From NCBI GenBank assembly GCA_012963185.1, contig DTWD01000206.1, positions 1 to 9,255 on the forward strand: DNA of 9,255 bases. Reading direction: 5' to 3'. Made by a program: the position numbers and the translations under genes. The notes beneath the pieces were generated by a model. That model searched no databases and was not told where the DNA came from. It saw only the letters and a program-made list of their open reading frames with translations. Of this stretch, positions 5,175-9,255 are shown piece after piece; position 1 is the stretch's first letter; each line of letters begins with the position of its first letter. Origin of the DNA: Acidobacteriota bacterium (GTDB taxonomy: Bacteria; Acidobacteriota; Vicinamibacteria; Vicinamibacterales; UBA8438).

Positions 5175-6367
5175 TCAGGTTTTTTCGAGTCGTAGCGACT
5201 GTTTGTCTTGGTATGGGATTAATCATGTTCTTAGGTTCCCCACAGGCAGAGGCGCAGCGCCAACCAAGTTTTGGCGATCCGCTACCCGGATTGAGCGCGA
5301 CGGAATTTGAAGAGTTTCTGCTAGGCCGCGATGATTTCCTTGAGGTCGAAAATGCCGAGGAAGGGCTTGGGCCTGCATACAACAACACTAGTTGTGCCGG
5401 ATGCCATAATGTGCCGGCCATTGGTGGTATTGCACCGATGACCACGACACGAGCGGGTATCCTTGATTCAGACGGATCGTACCGAGATATTGATCCGAAG
5501 AGAGGGTCACTTTTTCAAATCTTTTCCATTCCGACACACAATTGTCAGTCGGTAATTCCTGCGGACGCTAACGTTATTTCTCGCAGAGCTCCAATTCCTT
5601 TGTTTGGGGCTGGACTTGTCGAAGCTATTCCTGACGAAACGATTCAATCACTCGCTGATCCCTATGATCTTGACCGCGACGGAATTAGTGGACGGGCGCC
5701 AATGGTTGTGGACTTGGTCACTGGTAATGCACGGGTCGGTCGTTTTGGATGGAAGTCTCAGCTGGCGACGCTACTTGAGTTTGGTGCGGATGCGTATCGA
5801 AATGAGATGGGCATTACCAACGATCTTTTTCCAGCAGAATTGACGTTTCGTTTGATGCCTGAACAACTGCAGCGATGTGACCTTATACCGGACCCGGAAG
5901 ATGTCCTCGAACCGGAAACCGGCCGGCGAGGCATCGATAACTTTGAATCGTTCATGAAATTTCTTGCGCCGCCACCCCGAGGCGAAATTACGGAAGCCGT
6001 CAGTGTTGGACGGGTACTGTTCGATAGCATCGGTTGCGCAAAGTGTCATGTGCCCTCACTGACAACTAGCGCTAGTAGCAACCCGCTGTTCGATTATCAG
6101 CGTGTGCCACTTTTTTCTGATCTCCTCCTGCATGATATTGGCACGGGCGATGGTATTCGCCAGGCTGGTGCAGAGCCGGAAGAGATCCGTACGCCGGCAC
6201 TATGGGGTTTACGTCATCGCAGACCACTTCTTCATGATGGCAGTGCCGCGAATACCACTGAGGCCATTATGCGGCATGGGCAAGAAGCGGAGATTGCGCG
6301 CCAAGGATTTGAACAATTATCGTCAGAGCGCCGTTCTTCCTTGCTAGTATTTTTAGATTCATTATGA
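5171..6367 (+). CDS. Di-haem oxidoreductase, DUF1111/COG3488 family
   Basis: The 398-residue exported protein has a signal peptide ending near residue 28. It has two c-type haem sites, CAGCH at 75-79 and CAKCH at 289-293. DUF1111 features include DRDGISGRAP (168-177), GRFGWKSQ (190-197), MGITNDLFP (213-221) and a C-terminal LLHDGSA (353-359). The fold is related to bacterial di-haem cytochrome c peroxidases and MauG. The family is annotated as predicted thiol oxidoreductase or putative peroxidase, and relatives often occur in iron-related loci. It is at the short end for the family. Electrons would pass in the periplasm, probably to or from the neighbouring CuA protein. The ATG at 5171 overlaps the cupredoxin stop by 4 bases (ATGA). 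Although the frame is open further upstream, residues before this ATG do not look like a signal peptide. The physiological substrate is unknown. Confidence 0.87.
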   Translation: MIRFFRVVATVCLGMGLIMFLGSPQAEAQRQPSFGDPLPGLSATEFEEFLLGRDDFLEVENAEEGLGPAYNNTSCAGCHNVPAIGGIAPMTTTRAGILDSDGSYRDIDPKRGSLFQIFSIPTHNCQSVIPADANVISRRAPIPLFGAGLVEAIPDETIQSLADPYDLDRDGISGRAPMVVDLVTGNARVGRFGWKSQLATLLEFGADAYRNEMGITNDLFPAELTFRLMPEQLQRCDLIPDPEDVLEPETGRRGIDNFESFMKFLAPPPRGEITEAVSVGRVLFDSIGCAKCHVPSLTTSASSNPLFDYQRVPLFSDLLLHDIGTGDGIRQAGAEPEEIRTPALWGLRHRRPLLHDGSAANTTEAIMRHGQEAEIARQGFEQLSSERRSSLLVFLDSL

Positions 6368-6380
6368 GGGCGACTTAATT

Positions 6381-7064
6381 ATGCAACCAATGCCGCAATC
6401 GAGTACGGTTGAGAATTATCTTAAAGCGATCTATCAGGCAGAGATTCCACAAAATAACCGTGGTGAGCTAGTGTCGATGGGACAGTTGTCCAGTGCGCTG
6501 GGCGTTGTTCCTGGAACTGCGACGACTATGGTGAAAGCGCTTGCTGAAACCGGTCTCGTGCGCTACGAACCTTATGCTGGGGTTCAACTAACGGAAGCTG
6601 GTCAGAGGCTGGCCGCACTGGTATTACGTCGTCATCGTGTACTTGAGCTGTTTCTTGTCAAGGTGCTTGACATGAGTTGGGCTGAAGTTCATGAAGAGGC
6701 AGAACGATTGGAACATGCTGCTTCTGATCGCCTTATCGATCGGATCGATGCGATGTTGGGGCGACCGAGCGTAGACCCCCATGGGGATCCGATTCCTGAT
6801 TCCGATGGCTCTATCGTGACGCCGAGATATCAAAGTTTGTTGACCTGCCCGCTGAACACGTCGCTTGTTCTTAGTCGTGTAAGCAACCAAGATACCGATT
6901 TCCTGCGTTTTCTTGAGAGCAATGAATTAACTCCCGGACAGTCGATTCGCGTCGAGAATCGAGATAACGCTGCTGACCATGTGCTGGTGCGTCGTGTCGG
7001 TAGCCAAGAAGCAGTTGCAATCGGGATGCGTGCGGCGGCGACTCTGTTGGTTGCGAATGGATAG
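6381..7064 (+). CDS. DtxR/MntR-family metal-dependent transcriptional regulator
   Basis: This 227-residue protein has an N-terminal winged helix (about 1-70; VENYLKAIY, then a recognition helix near VPGTATTMVKALAETGLV). A metal-binding and dimer domain follows (HRVLELFL at 85-92, EVHEEAERLEHAASD at 102-116, then DPHGDPIP at 132-139). A C-terminal SH3/FeoA-like domain spans about 158-225. H85, E89 and H104 match the ancillary site of DtxR. E108, E111 and H112 match the primary site, with Glu where DtxR has Cys102, as in MntR. The N-terminal ligand (DtxR Met10, MntR Asp8) is N12 here, and MntR Glu11 is K15. Manganese or ferrous iron is likely to be sensed, but which one is unclear. A GAGGG ribosome site lies 10 bases before the ATG, 13 bases after the di-haem gene. 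As the last gene of the operon it probably represses the promoter near 3500. Confidence 0.88.
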   Translation: MQPMPQSSTVENYLKAIYQAEIPQNNRGELVSMGQLSSALGVVPGTATTMVKALAETGLVRYEPYAGVQLTEAGQRLAALVLRRHRVLELFLVKVLDMSWAEVHEEAERLEHAASDRLIDRIDAMLGRPSVDPHGDPIPDSDGSIVTPRYQSLLTCPLNTSLVLSRVSNQDTDFLRFLESNELTPGQSIRVENRDNAADHVLVRRVGSQEAVAIGMRAAATLLVANG

Positions 7065-7188
7065 CAATGCCGTGAGCAGTGGCGGGCAATTAGAAGCTAT
7101 TACATCCCCTACTGATTCTGCTGAAGCGCTCAATTGCCCCAGTCTATTGATGACTGCCGACATGTTCATTGGTTTCGCCACAAAGTAG
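7057..7188 (+). CDS. Possible 43-residue mini-gene, doubtful
   Basis: An ATG overlapping the regulator's stop by 8 bases opens a frame that ends 12 bases before the next gene. The peptide (MDSNAVSSGG...) has no recognisable domain, no signal peptide and no ribosome site of its own. The same stretch holds an inverted repeat (7084-7139), so it may equally be a non-coding spacer. Kept only because its position between two genes would suit a small coupled gene. Confidence 0.15.
   Translation: MDSNAVSSGGQLEAITSPTDSAEALNCPSLLMTADMFIGFATK
7084..7139. repeat. 8-bp inverted repeat in the spacer after the regulator gene
   Basis: GGGCAATT (7084-7091) and AATTGCCC (7132-7139) are exact reverse complements separated by 40 bases. 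In RNA they could close a larger loop between the regulator gene and the two unknown genes. No T-run follows, so it is not a clear terminator; it may be an attenuation or processing structure, or chance. Confidence 0.3.
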
Positions 7189-7200
7189 GATACGTGGCTC

Positions 7201-7644
7201 ATGGGTGTGGCGGTGAGGATTGATCGCGACCAATGGTCTGGCGAGGGAGATTTCACCGAGCAGCTTCTTTTATGGCTTGCGGAGCAACCTGGTATTGTTT
7301 CGATGCGCGTCGAAGACGCGTCGGCGACACGGGCGGATGTCGAGTATAACTTCATTAGTAATGAGATTTATGTTGAATTTGGAGTGCGGGAGTTTTATCA
7401 GAAGCGCCGAGTGTTGGGGGTAATCCCACTGAGGCGGAAGAGTCTAGAGAAAACCATGACGCTTGAAAAACTTAATGTAGCACTGTCGACCGATTCTGAG
7501 TTCGGTGAGCCGGATTATGCTGATGAGGGTATGATTCAATTTCTCCATACTGAACGGATAATTCCGCCTTACCAAACCAAGGGCTACAAATTGATCGAAT
7601 TGGTACGAATCTATGAGCTTGGTACATCGAGTCGGAGTTCCTGA
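7201..7644 (+). CDS. Protein of unknown function, first of a coupled pair
   Basis: I do not recognise this 147-residue protein. It is soluble, with no signal peptide or membrane segment. It starts with a short strand and an acidic helix (DFTEQLLLWLAEQPG). A beta-rich middle with several aromatic residues follows (VEYNFISNEIYVEF), then a basic stretch (YQKRRVLGVIPLRRKSLEK) and a mixed C-terminal part ending in a polar tail. No catalytic motif or cysteine cluster is visible. An AGGA at 7187-7190 lies about 10 bases before the ATG and supports this start. Its stop overlaps the start of the next gene (TGATG), so the two proteins are probably made together and may interact. It lies 136 bases after the regulator gene on the same strand, so it may belong to the same transcript or have its own promoter; I see no convincing promoter in the spacer. 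Confidence 0.7.
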   Translation: MGVAVRIDRDQWSGEGDFTEQLLLWLAEQPGIVSMRVEDASATRADVEYNFISNEIYVEFGVREFYQKRRVLGVIPLRRKSLEKTMTLEKLNVALSTDSEFGEPDYADEGMIQFLHTERIIPPYQTKGYKLIELVRIYELGTSSRSS

Positions 7645-8072
7645 TGGATACCGCGGAAATCGGGCAACGAATCCGGCGTACGCTTGCTGAGGCTAAGACT
7701 AGTTCGGCGGAACGACGGAAACGCACCGCTGTTGCCGAGGCCGAAGGTCGGCAGGCATTAGGACGGATTGCAGTTCCTGTCATGAGGACGGTAGCCTCTG
7801 TACTCACTGCAGAAAGTTATCGGTGCTCCATTTCGACACCGAATGGAGCTGTCCGGTTATCGTTCGACTCGCCTCGAGATGCCTACATCGAAGTAGTTAT
7901 TGATACAGCAAACGATCCACCCGCCCTGATCGGCCGAACCGGACGTACTCGTGGAAGTCGAGTACTCAGTGACGAGCAGGTAATTGTGGGTCATCCGGCA
8001 ATTGGTCAGTTGACCGCAGAGGATCTATTGTCATTTGTTCAGCGCGAATTATTACTAGTCATTGACCGTTAA
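7644..8072 (+). CDS. Protein of unknown function, second of a coupled pair
   Basis: This 142-residue soluble protein opens with a long charged helix rich in Ala, Arg and Glu (about residues 3-40, possibly coiled coil). A compact alpha/beta part follows, with SYRCSISTPNGAVRLSFDS (58-76) and AYIEVVIDTAND. It ends in an acidic amphipathic helix (LTAEDLLSFVQRELLLVIDR). I see no catalytic signature. The helix-then-small-domain layout suggests a structural or partner-binding role, but this is only inference. Its ATG overlaps the stop of the previous unknown gene by one base, so translation is probably coupled. It ends 63 bases before the convergent CoA-transferase gene. Confidence 0.7.
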   Translation: MDTAEIGQRIRRTLAEAKTSSAERRKRTAVAEAEGRQALGRIAVPVMRTVASVLTAESYRCSISTPNGAVRLSFDSPRDAYIEVVIDTANDPPALIGRTGRTRGSRVLSDEQVIVGHPAIGQLTAEDLLSFVQRELLLVIDR

Positions 8073-8095
8073 TTAATTACCAGGAAATGGTTTCG

Positions 8096-8110
8096 AGGTA
8101 TCTCTTACCT
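8096..8110. terminator. Weak hairpin between convergent genes
   Basis: AGGTA (8096-8100) and TACCT (8106-8110) form a 5-bp stem with a 5-base loop, preceded by a 4-bp ACCA/TGGT dyad (8079-8091). The location between convergent genes suits a terminator. The stems are short and lack a T-run, so this is a guess. Confidence 0.2.
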
Positions 8111-8135
8111 ATTTGGGATCGTCTCTAAACAATCA

Positions 8136-9255
8136 TTAGACGGCACCACTTTGCCTGAGGTGTTCGACCTCTTCCATTGACAGGCCGAGTTCTCTAAGAA
8201 CTGTTTCGGTATGTTCGCCGAGTAACGGTGGCGGTGTGCGTACGGCACCAGGCGTATCGCTTAGCTTGATCGGGACACCAAGTTGCCGGATGAGTCCGGC
8301 AGCCGGGTGATCGAGTGTCACGACCATCGCGCGTTCAATGATCTGTGGGTCACTAAAGAGTTGGTCGAGGTCACGCACACCACCACACGGAACACCTGCT
8401 TCTTTAAGTTTTGAGAGCCATTCTGCTGCTGGTCGTGTTTTTAGTCGTTCGACTAATAATGGACGTAACTCATCGTGCGACGAAACCCGATCTTTATTTG
8501 TTTTGAATCGATCATCATCTGCAAGTGTTTCAAGTTGTAGCACACCACAGAATGTTTTCCACAGTTGATCGTTCCCAACCGCCACGACGAGGTCGCCGTC
8601 TGCTGCCTCGAGCGTTTCGTAGGGGGCGATCGTTGGATGTCGGTTGCCCAAACGTGCGGGGGCGGTTTCGGTCGCAAAATAAATACCCGCCTGATAGGTC
8701 AGAAGTGCCGTAACAGCATCTAGCATGCCGACATCAACAAACTGTCCGCGTCCTGTTCGATGACGAGCAAGTAAGGCGATTGCGATGCCGTAAGCGGAGA
8801 ACATGCCGGAGACAATGTCGGCGATTGCGACGCCCAGGCGATAGCCGGGACCATCATTTGAGCCCGTGATACTCATAAGACCGCCTTCACCCTGCATCAC
8901 GGCGTCGTAACCCGGCTCGCGGCGTCTCGGGCCAGTTTGTCCGAAACCAGAGATAGAGCAATAAACAAGATCGGGTCGCTGTTTTGATAGAGACGTGTAT
9001 CCCAATCCCATTTTGTCTAGTGTTCCAGGTCGAAAGTTTTCTACGAGTACATCAGACCGTTCGATTAAGGCGTCGAGTACCCGGCGTCCTTCAGGGTGTT
9101 TTAGATTTAACGTAACGCTTTCTTTATTACGATTGATACTCAGGAAATAGGCGCTCTCTCCATTTTGGAACGGTGGCCCCCACCCACGTGTGTCATCACC
9201 TTTTCCGGGTTGTTCGACTTTAATGACGCGAGCGCCCATGTCGGCCAGCATCATC
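8136..9255 (-). CDS. Family III (CaiB/BaiF) CoA-transferase, N-terminus cut by window edge
   Basis: The minus-strand frame is open through base 9255, and 372 residues are visible from the internal MMLADMGARVIKVEQP. Family members usually begin about 25 residues earlier with a G-x-x-V-L-D-x-(T/S)-(R/H) strand, so the true start lies outside. Family features are GWGPPF, a NRNKESVTLNL strand, SDVLVENFRPGTLDKMGLGY, SGFGQTGP, and GVAIADIVSGM. In the last, the aspartate (codon at 8817-8819) aligns with catalytic D169 of formyl-CoA transferase. The enzyme moves CoA between carboxylic acids through aspartyl-CoA anhydride intermediates in the cytoplasm. The substrate pair cannot be deduced; the family spans formyl/oxalyl, carnitine, mesaconyl, citramalate and bile-acid CoA-transferases. 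It is convergent with the unknown pair and not obviously related to it. Confidence 0.9.
   Translation of the reverse strand, partial: MMLADMGARVIKVEQPGKGDDTRGWGPPFQNGESAYFLSINRNKESVTLNLKHPEGRRVLDALIERSDVLVENFRPGTLDKMGLGYTSLSKQRPDLVYCSISGFGQTGPRRREPGYDAVMQGEGGLMSITGSNDGPGYRLGVAIADIVSGMFSAYGIAIALLARHRTGRGQFVDVGMLDAVTALLTYQAGIYFATETAPARLGNRHPTIAPYETLEAADGDLVVAVGNDQLWKTFCGVLQLETLADDDRFKTNKDRVSSHDELRPLLVERLKTRPAAEWLSKLKEAGVPCGGVRDLDQLFSDPQIIERAMVVTLDHPAAGLIRQLGVPIKLSDTPGAVRTPPPLLGEHTETVLRELGLSMEEVEHLRQSGAV

Noticed and set aside
4791..6367. Part of a terminal cytochrome c oxidase cluster
   Set aside because: The CuA protein lacks the COX2 transmembrane helices and no subunit I, III or assembly gene is present; the neighbour is a DUF1111 di-haem protein.
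6927..7355. Minus-strand open frame across the spacer after the regulator gene
   Set aside because: It overlaps two plus-strand genes, is rich in Ser and Arg in the way of antisense translations, and shows no motif or ribosome site.
1..9255. CRISPR arrays, tRNAs, insertion sequences or prophage genes
   Set aside because: I saw no tandem direct repeats with spacers, no tRNA-like cloverleaf, no transposase or integrase motifs, and no terminal inverted repeats with target duplications.

Overview
The window looks like chromosomal DNA of a Gram-negative bacterium. It encodes an outer-membrane beta-barrel protein, two exported periplasmic redox proteins and a cyclic-di-GMP signalling enzyme. Base composition is moderate, close to half G+C by eye. 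I see no transposase, phage gene, tRNA, rRNA or CRISPR array. I cannot name a phylum from the sequence alone.

Left part (1-2685): a GAF-GGDEF diguanylate cyclase runs leftward off the window. It is divergent from a rightward pair: a deoxyhypusine-synthase-like enzyme (probably a polyamine enzyme such as homospermidine synthase, since bacteria have no eIF5A) and a DUF5615/PIN-like putative nuclease three bases downstream. The 154-bp divergent intergenic region holds a near-consensus CRP/FNR-type box at a sensible distance from a -10 element for the rightward pair.

Middle (2698-7064): a leftward QueC/ExsB-like PP-loop enzyme is divergent from a tight four-gene rightward operon. The operon encodes an outer-membrane porin-like barrel, a small exported cupredoxin with a complete CuA-type ligand set, an exported two-haem DUF1111 (di-haem oxidoreductase) cytochrome, and a DtxR/MntR-family metal-responsive repressor. 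Junctions are a 1-bp overlap, a 4-bp overlap and a 13-bp gap. A perfect 10+10 bp inverted repeat covers the predicted -10 and start site of this operon. The arrangement suggests an autoregulated, metal-responsive envelope electron-transfer or metal-handling module. This is the most interesting system in the window; its function is inferred, not shown.

Right part (7065-9255): a 136-bp spacer holds an 8-bp inverted repeat and a weak candidate mini-gene. Two translationally coupled genes of unknown function follow. A leftward family III (CaiB/BaiF) CoA-transferase, convergent with them, runs off the right edge without its N-terminus.
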